Positions 1 to 9,994 of a stretch of DNA of 64,000 nucleotides are shown here, piece by piece; positions within the stretch are counted from its first letter, which is position 1, and each line of letters starts with the position of its first letter. The notes beneath the pieces are model-generated. The model saw only the letters and a program-made list of their open reading frames with translations, did not search any database and was not told the DNA's origin. The position numbers and the translations under genes are program-made. This DNA is from Arthrobacter stackebrandtii (lineage in GTDB: Bacteria > Actinomycetota > Actinomycetes > Actinomycetales > Micrococcaceae): positions 1,488,001 to 1,552,000 of the forward strand of contig NZ_JAGIOI010000001.1 of assembly GCF_017876675.1 (NCBI RefSeq), written 5' to 3'.

Positions 1-313
1 CGAAGCCTGCGCCGGGTTCGTCCGCCGTCCCGTCCAAGGCCAGCAAGGCCGGACCCCGGAGTCCGTCGCTGGCAATGGCGAGGAGGTCCTGGTCCGTCAG
101 CGCGGCGCATTCATCGGGAAGGCACGGCATGGGTTCCTCGGCCTTCACACGCATGGCATAGAACTCGTCAAAGCGCCGTTCCTGCTCGGCCTGCAGGATG
201 TTGTTGCGGGCGCTCGTGTACATCACGACACCGGTCACCACCACGCACACCACCGCGATGAGGGCGCAGGCGATGGCCAGCCTCCCGCCGAGCCCGGACA
301 GAAAGCGGCGCAT
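1..313 (-). CDS. sensor histidine kinase, N-terminal part (runs off window)
   Basis: The start codon at 313 overlaps the stop of the response-regulator gene (ATGA), so the two are translationally coupled. About 104 residues are visible. A short basic N-terminus is followed by one strongly hydrophobic segment (about residues 11-31) and then the beginning of an extracytoplasmic region. No HAMP or kinase domain lies inside the window. The histidine-kinase call is inferred from the single N-terminal membrane segment and from the position immediately downstream of an OmpR-type regulator, the standard two-component arrangement. The ligand cannot be deduced. Confidence 0.75.
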   Translation of the reverse strand, partial: MRRFLSGLGGRLAIACALIAVVCVVVTGVVMYTSARNNILQAEQERRFDEFYAMRVKAEEPMPCLPDECAALTDQDLLAIASDGLRGPALLALDGTADEPGAGF

Positions 314-1005
314 CAGTCGCCGTCGAATCTGTAGCCAAATCCGCGGACTGTGGCAATGATCTTCGGCTGGGCGGGCTCGTCCTCAATCTTGCTGCGCAGC
401 CGCTGGATGCAGGCATCCACTATGCGGGACTCGTTCAGGTAGTCGGTGCCCCAGACCTCACGCAGCAACTGCACCCGGCTGCGCACCTGCCCGCGGTGGT
501 TGGACAGTTCGAGCAGCAGGCGGGTTTCGGTGGCCGTCAGCGGCACAGTTTCGCCGTTTTTCGTGGTGACCAGCGACTTCCGGTCCAGCACAAGCGTGCC
601 GCTGGCCGCCACGTCGCCGCCGCCCACCGGCGCCGCAGGTAGGGAGGAGCGGCGCAGCAGGGCGCGGATCCGCGCGTCGAGCAAGTAGGGCTCAACCGGC
701 TTGACCACGTAGTCATCCGCCCCGGATTCCAGGCCAAGCACGACGTCGGCATCGTCACCGCGCGCTGTCATCATGATGATCGGAATGGTGGACACCTCAC
801 GGATCCGGCGGCACACCTCACGCCCGTCAAGGTCCGGCAGCATGAGGTCCAGGACCACCAGCTCGGGTGCGGGGTCGGCGGTGGCCAGGGATACGCCGTC
901 GTGCCCCAGGAAAACGCCGTGGACACTGTGGCCGCGCTGCGCCAGGGCCAGGCGGAAGGCCGCGTTGATGTCGGGGTCGTCTTCCACCAGCAGGATTCTG
1001 GCCAT
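313..1005 (-). CDS. OmpR/PhoB-family response regulator
   Basis: 230 aa. The receiver domain occupies about residues 1-115, with the acidic pair D9/D10, phosphoacceptor D53, T80 and K102 all in place. A winged-helix DNA-binding domain follows (about 130-228) and ends in the usual RGFGYRF signature. The longest open frame extends upstream to 1146, but the receiver domain begins MARILLVEDD at 1005, so that ATG is chosen. It is coupled to the downstream kinase gene. It diverges from the carboxypeptidase lipoprotein gene about 160 bp away, which may be a target. This is inference from position only. Confidence 0.92.
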   Translation of the reverse strand: MARILLVEDDPDINAAFRLALAQRGHSVHGVFLGHDGVSLATADPAPELVVLDLMLPDLDGREVCRRIREVSTIPIIMMTARGDDADVVLGLESGADDYVVKPVEPYLLDARIRALLRRSSLPAAPVGGGDVAASGTLVLDRKSLVTTKNGETVPLTATETRLLLELSNHRGQVRSRVQLLREVWGTDYLNESRIVDACIQRLRSKIEDEPAQPKIIATVRGFGYRFDGD

Positions 1006-1166
1006 GCAGTCCGCCTCCAAAGCAGTCGATTCCGGCGGGTGCCGCTCACTCCATGGTAGGCGTGGTTTTGCCGCACCAACGCGGGAAATGGTCCGCCGCC
1101 ACAACTGTGACACGTTGGTGACACTGGCCGGAAGCAGCCCGGACATTCCCTTCCTAGCTTTGAATC

Positions 1167-2084
1167 ATGCAAACATTCACCCAACGATTCATGGTCCTGC
1201 TGACCGCCGCGCTGCTGGCCCTGACCACCGCCGTCACCGGCTGTGCGGCACTGGACCTCAGCCGGCCGGCTGCGCCGCCAACAACGGCCTTGGAGGTGGA
1301 GTGGCCCTCCGCAGACAGCAGCCTGGTCCTGCTGTCCGGCGGAACGCCCGAGGTAAACCATCCCGACGGCAAGCCCCGCCCCACGGCCAGCACGGCGAAG
1401 CTGATCACCACGTTGACGGTGCTGGCGAAGCATCCGCTCGCGGCCGGGCAGCAGGGGCCGTCCCTGGCCCTGGATGCAGGGGATGTGGAGCGCTACGAAC
1501 GCACCGTCGCGGAAGGCGGAAGCTCCCTGCTGGTCCACGACGGGATGGTCATGACCCAGTACGCCATGCTTGAGGCGATGCTGCTGCCGTCGGCCAACAA
1601 TGTGGCGGATTCCATGGCGCTGTGGGCCTTTGGCTCCATGGAGGCGTACCGTGCAGCGGCCACCGAACTGGTGCGGTCGCTGGGCATGGACTCCACCACC
1701 ATTGGCAGCGATGCCAGCGGCTTCTCACCCACCACCACCAGCACGGCCGGCGACCTGGCACTGCTGGCCCGAGCCGCCATGGGCGAACCCGTCATTGCTG
1801 AAATCGCAGCTCAGGCATCAGCAGTGATTCCCGGATACGGCCCGGTGCACAACACGAACACCCTGCTGGGAACCTCCGGGATCGTGGGGCTGAAGACGGG
1901 AACCAGTCCGCAGGCCGGCGGCGTGTTCATGTTCGCCGCCCAGGTTTCGCTCAAGGGTGTGCCGACCATGGTGGTAGGCGCTGTCATGGGGGCTGGAAAG
2001 TCCTCCACCACGGCCATGGAAGCGGCCCGGCGGCTGCTGGACTCCGTCGGCGGGTCCGTCGCACCCGTGGGGCAGCACCAGTGA
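1167..2084 (+). CDS. D-alanyl-D-alanine carboxypeptidase (peptidase S11), lipoprotein
   Basis: 305 aa. A signal peptide ends in a lipobox-like VTGC with the candidate lipidated cysteine at residue 26, so the enzyme is probably anchored on the outer face of the membrane. The three penicillin-binding active-site motifs are present in order: STAK (75-78, nucleophile S75), SAN (142-144) and KTG (243-245). Family members remove the terminal D-Ala from peptidoglycan pentapeptides. The gene overlaps the next one by four bases (GTGA). Its divergent orientation from the two-component genes suggests possible envelope-stress control. The C-terminal membrane helix typical of DacA-type enzymes is absent, consistent with lipid anchoring. 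Confidence 0.9.
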   Translation: MQTFTQRFMVLLTAALLALTTAVTGCAALDLSRPAAPPTTALEVEWPSADSSLVLLSGGTPEVNHPDGKPRPTASTAKLITTLTVLAKHPLAAGQQGPSLALDAGDVERYERTVAEGGSSLLVHDGMVMTQYAMLEAMLLPSANNVADSMALWAFGSMEAYRAAATELVRSLGMDSTTIGSDASGFSPTTTSTAGDLALLARAAMGEPVIAEIAAQASAVIPGYGPVHNTNTLLGTSGIVGLKTGTSPQAGGVFMFAAQVSLKGVPTMVVGAVMGAGKSSTTAMEAARRLLDSVGGSVAPVGQHQ

Positions 2085-2599
2085 CGGAGCGGTCAGGGGC
2101 ATTGGCTGTCACCGTGTTCCTTGGCACCGCCGCCGTCCTTGCCGGCGCCATTGCGGCCGTTGCCGGAATCGGCCTGAACTCGGCAGCCTCGAAGATCCTC
2201 CCCGCTCCGCCTCCCGCCTGTCCCACCGCGGGCATCGAAGCGGCACCCTTGGCTGGATTGTCGGTCAAGATTCACAATGCCGCACACGTGGAAGGGCTGG
2301 CGGCCGGCATGGCCACGCGGCTCAAGGCCCACGGCATCACCGTGGAGTCGGTGGGCAACAGGGATGCTCCCGAGCTGGCTGCGTCCGGGGCCGATGTCGT
2401 CATCACTGCCCCCTCCGGGAATCTCGCCCCGGCCATGGCCCTCCAGGGCTTGTTTCCCCGGTCTGTGTTTCTGCTGGAAGACGGCGAAGCCGGCACCAGC
2501 CTCTACCTCACATCCGAGAAGCCTGCCATGGCGGACGCACCGGTGGGCGGAATGGGCACGCTGCGCTGCTCGGTCGGCACTCCAGCACCGACGCCCTGA
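2081..2599 (+). CDS. LytR C-terminal-domain-like secreted or membrane protein
   Basis: 172 aa, GTG start overlapping the stop of the carboxypeptidase gene, so the pair is co-translated. One N-terminal hydrophobic segment (about residues 8-32) is followed by a domain beginning near residue 58 (LSVKIHNAAHVEGLA). This fits the LytR_C pattern of a beta-strand, an N(A/G)-x-x-x-G-L-A turn and an alternating alpha/beta domain. Its partner suggests a cell-wall role. The domain's exact biochemical function is not established. The family call is from memory of the pattern and is moderate. Confidence 0.6.
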   Translation: MTERSGALAVTVFLGTAAVLAGAIAAVAGIGLNSAASKILPAPPPACPTAGIEAAPLAGLSVKIHNAAHVEGLAAGMATRLKAHGITVESVGNRDAPELAASGADVVITAPSGNLAPAMALQGLFPRSVFLLEDGEAGTSLYLTSEKPAMADAPVGGMGTLRCSVGTPAPTP

Positions 2600-2758
2600 G
2601 CACCGGCACGGAGCGCGGAGGCGCCGCAGAGTGGGCGCCGCGGGCGATGGACCCGACCGGAAGCGGAAAGACCCCTACCTGGCCGAATATCCCCGGATTC
2701 CCGGCACCTCAAAGCGTGATCGCTGCGGTACTTGCACTAAATCCAAGAACAGCAAAAT

Positions 2759-2801
2759 CCCCGCACGTCGCGGCAGCTCAAGTGCTGCCGGTCGTGCGGG
2801 G
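2759..2801 (-). terminator. rho-independent terminator of the DUF3073 gene
   Basis: Outer stem CCCCGCACG / CGTGCGGGG (2759-2767 with 2793-2801) and inner stem CGGCAGC / GCTGCCG (2771-2777 with 2784-2790). On the minus strand it is followed by GATTTTGCTG, a short T-run. It lies about 30 bp past the minus-strand gene's stop codon. Confidence 0.75.
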
Positions 2802-2832
2802 TTGCTGCGTTTGGTGCTCGAGTGGGAACTAC

Positions 2833-3063
2833 CTAGCCGATTCGGCGGGAGTCCACATCGTCGTCGTCCTCAAACTGATCCGCATACTTGTCTTCGTACG
2901 CCGAATAGTCCGGCTCAGCCGGTACATCGCTGTGATGGCTCGAAGTTCGCCGAGATGCTCCACCGAGCTCTCGCTGCAGAGCGGAATAATCAGTGTTCGG
3001 GGAGTAGTACTTGATGTCCCGAGCCTGCTTGGTTGCCTTCGCCTTTTGACGGCCGCGCCCCAT
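2833..3063 (-). CDS. DUF3073 family protein
   Basis: 76 aa. It begins MGRGRQKAKATKQARDIKYY, the highly conserved opening of the actinobacterial DUF3073 family, and has an acidic Asp/Glu-rich C-terminus. The open frame extends upstream to 3138, but the conserved family start is the ATG at 3063. The protein is small, very basic at the N-terminus and acidic at the C-terminus, with no membrane segment. Function is unknown. It is monocistronic, with its own terminator. Confidence 0.88.
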   Translation of the reverse strand: MGRGRQKAKATKQARDIKYYSPNTDYSALQRELGGASRRTSSHHSDVPAEPDYSAYEDKYADQFEDDDDVDSRRIG

Positions 3064-3387
3064 GGCGTGACCCCCTTTTACACTTGGACCGGAGGTGGTC
3101 GCTCGGGCTAAGAGCGAGGCTCCGGAATATTCGGTCAATTTGTCGTACTCCTAGATTACATTAGTTCTGCCGCGATCGTGTCCCCTTTGTGCCGTTCTGC
3201 CCTCAGCCAAACGCGGGGAAAGGGCGGCGGGACGCGCGTTATTCGGTAGAGTCACGTATATGGCGAGCATTTCGGCGCTCGAAACGCGTGCCACAGGATG
3301 CCGCAAAGTGTCACTAAACACCCTCAGAACCCCATCAAACGCATTGGATCTTGCGCTTAAGGCAGTGCATCACGGAAGGTTGGTCCC
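3064..3387. other. non-coding divergent promoter region
   Basis: 324 bp between the divergent DUF3073 and membrane-protein genes. No reading frame with actinobacterial codon bias is apparent and base composition is lower in GC than the flanking genes, as expected for promoters. I could not assign -35/-10 elements with confidence. Confidence 0.5.
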
Positions 3388-4854
3388 ATGAACGAGAGCA
3401 GCAAAGCCAACGATCATGGCATCCCCGAAGAGCCCGCCGAGGCCACCGTCCCCGATCCCGTGGAGCCGGAAATCAGCACCCCCAGCCTTGGCGAAGCCGA
3501 GATCAGCGAGGATGTGGCCGAGTCGGTGGACCTGAAATCCGCAGAAGCGGAGGCCGCAGCGGTTGAGCATGAGGCGGAAATGGCCGCCCTGGCGGTGTCG
3601 TCAGATGCGGAGACGTTCGACGGCGGGGCTGCCGCGACTGCCGCCGCCGAGGCCGCGGAGGCTGCCGCTTCCGGCACCCCGATCGAGGTCAGTGAAAGTG
3701 CGGACGTTGCGGCGGGACCTGGCACAGATGCGAGCGTCCCGGCACCAGCACCAGCACCTGATGAAACCAGGGCTGAGGCACCGGCTGGTGATGCCCAGGA
3801 CAGCGGGACCCCGGCCGCGCCGGCAACAGCGGCAGGCGGGGAATCCGCCGTCGGACCTGAAGGTGAAGCATCAGCATCGATACCTCCGACCGGGCCCGTG
3901 CACATTGGTCCCGGCATCGACGACGGCCACGGCTGGCGCCGTCCCGAGGCCCGCTGGGAGCAGTCAGGCACTCCGTGGACACCCAAGGGCGACCAGTGGC
4001 AGTCGCCTTCGCAGATTTCCCGCAACGCGGCCGATGCCGCAGAGGCGGCTGCAGCGGCCGGTGGCGGCGTTGAGGGCCCCGCGGTTCCGGCAGCCGACAC
4101 CCCGGAGCCCGTGGTTTATCCGGCCGGCACGGTTCCGCCCGGTTCCGCCGACGGCCGTGGCACCGCAGCGTCCGGGCCAGACGCGGATGGCGCTCCCGTC
4201 GTTGAAACCAACTCGAGGAAGCTGCTGACAGTGGCCGCAATCGTCATTGTTGGGCTGGGTTTGCTGATCGCCTTCATCATGCTGCTCGTGGGCCTGTTCA
4301 ACGGCGGCGACAACGCTGCATCCACAGGCGCGGCCGCGGCCAGCATCCAGCAAAGTGCCACGGTGTCGGCCCAGGCCAGTGCGTCCGTGACAGCATCGAC
4401 GGCAGCCACTCCGGCCGCCACCGCCGCCTCGGCGGCAGCGTCAGCCAAGCCAACTGCGACGCCCAGCGCCACGGCTGCGGGCAACACTGCCCTGATCGTT
4501 GCGAATGTGTCGCCGCTGGACTGGATGGCAGGCGACTGCCTGAAGGACTTCAAGGACACCTCCACCGCCGCCGACGTGGTCCGGTGCAGCACGCCGCACA
4601 ACGCCCAGCTCGTGGCCACTTTCTACTACGGCGTTGACGAGGCCTTCCCTGGCGTGGCCGAGCTCAAGGCCAAGGCCGCCCAAGTGTGCAAGGGCGTGCA
4701 GTACACCTCGGAAGCAGCGGCACTGACCACCCTGAAGCAGACCACGGCCTACCCGACGGAGACAACGTGGACCGAGAAGGATGACCGCCGGGTCGACTGC
4801 ATGGTGCATGACTCTCGTGGCGGAAACAAGCTGGACACCACGCTGACCCAGTAA
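3388..4854 (+). CDS. Ala/Glu-rich single-pass membrane protein with septum-formation-like C-terminal domain
   Basis: 488 aa. About 270 residues of low-complexity, Ala/Glu/Pro-rich sequence come first and are probably disordered and cytoplasmic. One transmembrane helix follows (about residues 277-302), then an Ala/Ser/Thr-rich linker. The C-terminal domain is about 120 residues and contains four cysteines (DWMAGDCLKDF, VVRCSTPHNAQ, AAQVCKGVQY, RRVDCMVHD). The Cys spacing and the SxPHxAQ(L/V) motif resemble the actinobacterial Septum_form domain. A GGAAGG ribosome-binding site lies about 9 bp before the ATG. The exact role is unknown; extracytoplasmic disulfides are likely. Confidence 0.7.
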   Translation: MNESSKANDHGIPEEPAEATVPDPVEPEISTPSLGEAEISEDVAESVDLKSAEAEAAAVEHEAEMAALAVSSDAETFDGGAAATAAAEAAEAAASGTPIEVSESADVAAGPGTDASVPAPAPAPDETRAEAPAGDAQDSGTPAAPATAAGGESAVGPEGEASASIPPTGPVHIGPGIDDGHGWRRPEARWEQSGTPWTPKGDQWQSPSQISRNAADAAEAAAAAGGGVEGPAVPAADTPEPVVYPAGTVPPGSADGRGTAASGPDADGAPVVETNSRKLLTVAAIVIVGLGLLIAFIMLLVGLFNGGDNAASTGAAAASIQQSATVSAQASASVTASTAATPAATAASAAASAKPTATPSATAAGNTALIVANVSPLDWMAGDCLKDFKDTSTAADVVRCSTPHNAQLVATFYYGVDEAFPGVAELKAKAAQVCKGVQYTSEAAALTTLKQTTAYPTETTWTEKDDRRVDCMVHDSRGGNKLDTTLTQ

Positions 4855-4890
4855 CCCGGGCGGCATCGCTTGTGCCGCACCTCCCGACGC

Positions 4891-4931
4891 AAAAAAGCTT
4901 GGACCCTGCAGTGCAGGGTCCAAGCTTTTTT
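4891..4931. terminator. bidirectional terminator, perfect palindrome
   Basis: Two perfect 20-bp arms (4891-4910 and 4912-4931) flank a single central base and begin and end with A6 and T6. Either strand therefore gives a GC-containing stem plus a U-run. It serves both the plus-strand membrane-protein gene (ends 4854) and clpB (ends 4949). Confidence 0.92.
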
Positions 4932-4948
4932 GTGCACAGGCGTCCGGA

Positions 4949-7564
<2,616 letters not shown>

Positions 7565-7602
7565 GAGAGATCCTTTCGTTGATGGGCGACTCACTATTCG
7601 TA

Positions 7603-7627
7603 AAGTTGAGTCTACTACGCTCAACTT
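7603..7627. promoter_or_regulatory. HAIR element (HspR operator) of clpB
   Basis: Inverted repeat AAGTTGAGT-N7-GCTCAACTT, matching the HspR consensus CTTGAGT-N7-ACTCAAG with an extended dyad. It sits 39 bp upstream of the clpB start. The same dyad occurs twice upstream of dnaK at 63.2 kb, and hspR itself is in the window. Confidence 0.9.
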
Positions 7628-7676
7628 CGAGTTGGGGGATCTTATTCCCGATATTTTTCCGTGGGCGAAATTGCTG

Positions 7677-7707
7677 TTGACATTGACGCAGCGTCAACCT
7701 TTAGAGT
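7677..7707 (+). promoter_or_regulatory. MerR-type promoter with 15-bp operator; probable leaderless transcript
   Basis: -35 TTGACA (7677-7682) and -10 TAGAGT (7702-7707) are separated by 19 bp, the over-long spacing typical of MerR-activated promoters. The spacer contains a perfect palindrome TTGACGC-A-GCGTCAA (7683-7697). Transcription would start about 7 bp past the -10, at or next to the ATG at 7715, which implies a leaderless mRNA and autoregulation. Confidence 0.75.
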
Positions 7708-7714
7708 TTCTGAC

Positions 7715-8494
7715 ATGAGCACCAATGAGGCCCCGACCGACTGGTCGATCCAGGAAATTGCCGCACTTGCAGGAACCACCAGCCGGACATTGCGCCACTA
7801 CGGAACGATCGGGCTGCTGCAGCCAAGCCGGATTGCCAGCAACGGGTACCGGCACTACAACCAGGGCGCACTGGTGAGGCTGCAGCGAATTCTGCTGCTG
7901 CGCGAACTCGGACTCGGACTGCCGGCCATCGCCGAGGTGCTGGCGCAGGAAGGTTCGGCGGCAGCGGCATTGCGCACCCACGTTGCATTGCTGCGGGGCG
8001 AACAGGAACGGCTGTCGCGGCTCATCGCGTCAGTTGAAAAGACCATTGCAGCAGAGGCTGCGGGAGAGGAAATCATGGCAAAGGACATGCTGGACGGTTT
8101 TAACCACACCGTTCACAAGGAAGAAGTGGAGCAGCGCTGGGGCAAGGAAGCCTATGCCCGCAGCGACGCATGGTGGAAGGGGAAGAAGCCTGCCGAACAG
8201 GCAGAGTGGAAGAACCTCGTTGCGGCGCTGAACGCGGACTGGATTGCCGCATTGGCCAGTGGCACCACGGCCGACTCCGCAGTGGCACAGAACCTGGCGC
8301 GGCGGCACGTTGAGTGGCTGGCATCGGTTCCGGGAACGCCAGCAGCAACTCCGGGCGGCGATATTCGCAGCTATGTGCTGGGGTTGGGCGAAATGTACGT
8401 TGCCGATGAGCGCTTTGCCGCGAACTACGGCGGCCTTGAGGGCGCCAAGTTCGTTCGCGACACCCTGCGCCTGTACGCGGAGCGGGAGCTGTAG
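7715..8494 (+). CDS. TipA-like MerR regulator with TipAS ligand-binding domain
   Basis: 259 aa. The N-terminal MerR helix-turn-helix (about residues 8-80) includes the TSRTLRHYGTIGLL recognition segment. A coiled-coil dimerisation helix follows (about 85-120). The C-terminal globular domain begins near residue 125 and resembles TipAS, which in TipAL binds thiopeptides and other small molecules and triggers transcription. The start at 7715 is preferred over an upstream ATG (7661) because the promoter -10 box ends at 7707. It diverges from clpB. It is probably a drug-responsive autoregulator; the ligand is unknown. Confidence 0.85.
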   Translation: MSTNEAPTDWSIQEIAALAGTTSRTLRHYGTIGLLQPSRIASNGYRHYNQGALVRLQRILLLRELGLGLPAIAEVLAQEGSAAAALRTHVALLRGEQERLSRLIASVEKTIAAEAAGEEIMAKDMLDGFNHTVHKEEVEQRWGKEAYARSDAWWKGKKPAEQAEWKNLVAALNADWIAALASGTTADSAVAQNLARRHVEWLASVPGTPAATPGGDIRSYVLGLGEMYVADERFAANYGGLEGAKFVRDTLRLYAEREL

Positions 8495-8537
8495 AACCGC
8501 CCGAACCCGACAGGCCGGCCGCGTGCTTGGGCGCCAA

Positions 8538-8592
8538 AAAGTAAAGCAACCTTGACATTACCCTGGTGACAATGTCAAGGTTGCTTTACTTT
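8538..8592. promoter_or_regulatory. 22-bp perfect inverted repeat, probable operator of the XRE/membrane pair
   Basis: Arms at 8538-8559 and 8571-8592 are perfectly complementary with an 11-nt centre. They contain AAAGTAAAGCAACC and its mirror and two TTGACA-like hexamers (8552-8557 and its complement). The stem is AT-rich, unlike the GC-rich terminators elsewhere in the window. It lies 22 bp before the downstream gene's ATG, so an operator for the small XRE regulator is favoured over a terminator. Confidence 0.6.
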
Positions 8593-8613
8593 ATTGGAGC
8601 ATCGGAGTTGAGC

Positions 8614-9024
8614 ATGAAGAAACAAGTCATCAGCGTCCTCGCCATCGCACTTGCAGCGCTGGCCATCCTGCTGGGGTGGGCAAACGCCGTCGAACCGCCC
8701 CTGGACTTGGCGCCGCGCATCCTCGCCGGAACCGTCGTTTTTGCGACAGGGCCGACGGTCATGTTCCTGAAGAGGCGCCACCAGGCGCGGACGCTGGAGC
8801 AGACCGAGGGCAGCTTCGAGAAGGAGATGTCCACACGAGCCCAGTCGGCGGCCTACGTTGACACCCTGGTGATACTGGTGGCAGCCCTGGCGGCGGTGGT
8901 GATTTTCGCCGACTCAGCATTCGCTTCATTCTCCCTGCTGGCTGCCATCTCTCTTGCCATTGCCTCATTCTGGTTCCGCTACCACCGCGCACAACGCGCC
9001 CTTCTTGCGGAAGAACCTGCGTGA
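8614..9024 (+). CDS. small membrane protein, four predicted helices
   Basis: 136 aa. Hydrophobic segments lie at about residues 5-21, 29-48, 80-100 and 104-122. A charged cytoplasmic loop (KRRHQARTLEQTEGSFEKEM) lies between helices 2 and 3. The ATG at 8614 gives a start just before the first helix and has a purine-rich GGAGTTGAGC upstream. The open frame reaches back to 8566, inside the inverted repeat. It overlaps the following XRE gene by four bases. Membrane protein plus small Cro-type regulator is a recurrent bacterial pair. The role of the membrane protein is unknown. Confidence 0.75.
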   Translation: MKKQVISVLAIALAALAILLGWANAVEPPLDLAPRILAGTVVFATGPTVMFLKRRHQARTLEQTEGSFEKEMSTRAQSAAYVDTLVILVAALAAVVIFADSAFASFSLLAAISLAIASFWFRYHRAQRALLAEEPA

Positions 9025-9230
9025 AGAACCAGATTGCCGAATCACGGAAGTCCGCCGGCTGGTCGCAGGAACAATTAGCCTCCGCCCTGGGGGTCTCGCG
9101 CCAGACGGTCATTGCCCTGGAACGCGGTAAGTACAACCCGAGCCTCCCACTGGCCTTCCGGCTGGCTCGGACTTTTGAGACCACCATCGAAGACCTGTTC
9201 ATTTTCAGCGAGGAAAACCAGGACGAGTAG
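9021..9230 (+). CDS. small XRE/Cro-type transcriptional regulator
   Basis: 69 aa, essentially one helix-turn-helix domain: KSAGWSQEQLASALGVSRQTV (about residues 10-30), then the ALERGKYNPSLPLAFRLA segment, ending in an acidic tail. GTG start overlapping the previous stop (GTGA). Related to the YozG/HTH_3 single-domain class, usually encoded beside a small membrane protein and repressing its own operon. The perfect inverted repeat at 8538-8592 is the obvious candidate operator. Confidence 0.9.
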   Translation: MKNQIAESRKSAGWSQEQLASALGVSRQTVIALERGKYNPSLPLAFRLARTFETTIEDLFIFSEENQDE

Positions 9231-9244
9231 CTTTCGTCCCGGGT

Positions 9245-9440
9245 TTGGCTGGGCATGGCCGTCTTGTGTTGGTTCGATTCCATCGACGCTGTGGGGGTGA
9301 TCCATCCGACGCGGCCGTCGGGGTTTGGTTGGGGTGTCCAGCCGCGCAGGGTGATGTGTTGGCGTTCGGGTTCGTTGATGGTGCGGCGTTGGCCGTTTTT
9401 GTTTTTGTCGTCTTTGAGGTGGCGCATGCGGTGGTGGGGT
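9245..9440 (-). pseudogene. decayed C-terminal fragment of a DUF222-type HNH endonuclease
   Basis: A minus-strand frame encodes HHRMRHLKDDKN, then RGWTPQPNPDGRVGWITPT. This matches, from memory, the pattern after the HNH motif in actinobacterial DUF222 endonucleases (C-x-x-HHR..KH...W....PDG...W.TPTG). The catalytic domain and DUF222 region are missing and there is no proper start. These genes are high-copy, intron-like mobile elements in Micrococcaceae, so this is a likely relic of insertion or deletion. Confidence 0.5.
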
Positions 9441-9728
9441 TTCGTAGGCGGGGGCGAGCCATGGCCAACTTCACCACCCAAAACCAGCACCAACTCGTTG
9501 CTGCCCAACCAAAAAGAACCGTACCAACTGTCCCAGATCCTTGACACACCTCACTCCGGACTGACCTTACGACGATTAGACTTGCAACAGATACTCCTAA
9601 AACACTGTCTCAAATCACCATACGGGCGCACTAATTGTCGCGATGTCATTATGCTGTATCAGCAGATCCAAGCTTGCCATCGTTGTAATAAACGCCTGAT
9701 CTTCGGACATCGATTTGAGGAACGATAA
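9441..9728. other. gene-poor, lower-GC stretch
   Basis: The right half (about 9550-9728) is clearly AT-richer than the surrounding genes. No confident gene. A 25-codon frame ending at 9728 encodes CHRC and FGHRF motifs, but it is too short to call. Confidence 0.4.
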
Positions 9729-9899
9729 GTGAACGCGCCGCACGCCATCAAGGACCTCTACAGGAACGGACAACGGCGGCACCTCCACGCCCAAGACGGC
9801 AGTCACATCTACTTCAAGTGCGGACATCGGATCGAGATCGAGCGCAGTACGGAAAACCGATACTGTCCCTGCTTTCAGCTGCAGGTCACCTACAGCTGA
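9729..9899 (+). CDS. possible small zinc-ribbon-like protein
   Basis: 56 codons from GTG, with GAGGAA 7-8 bp upstream as a credible ribosome-binding site. The product contains HIYFKCGHRIEIE followed by RYCPCFQLQ. The CGH...CPC arrangement could bind one zinc. It starts one base past the stop of an upstream frame that encodes CHRC, so the two might be fragments of one small metal-binding protein. I do not recognise a family. It lies in the lower-GC patch at the start of the proposed island. Confidence 0.35.
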   Translation: MNAPHAIKDLYRNGQRRHLHAQDGSHIYFKCGHRIEIERSTENRYCPCFQLQVTYS

Positions 9900-9994
9900 T
9901 TCGTCCCTGAATGCCAGCGCCATAGAAACAACCGAGTCTCGCTTCACCTGGTGGGGCCTTGGCTCGAATCGGGCCGACGGCCCGGAGTAAGGGA

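Noticed and set aside
4891-4931. Perfect palindrome as an operator
   Set aside because: Position between convergent genes and terminal A6/T6 runs fit a bidirectional terminator.
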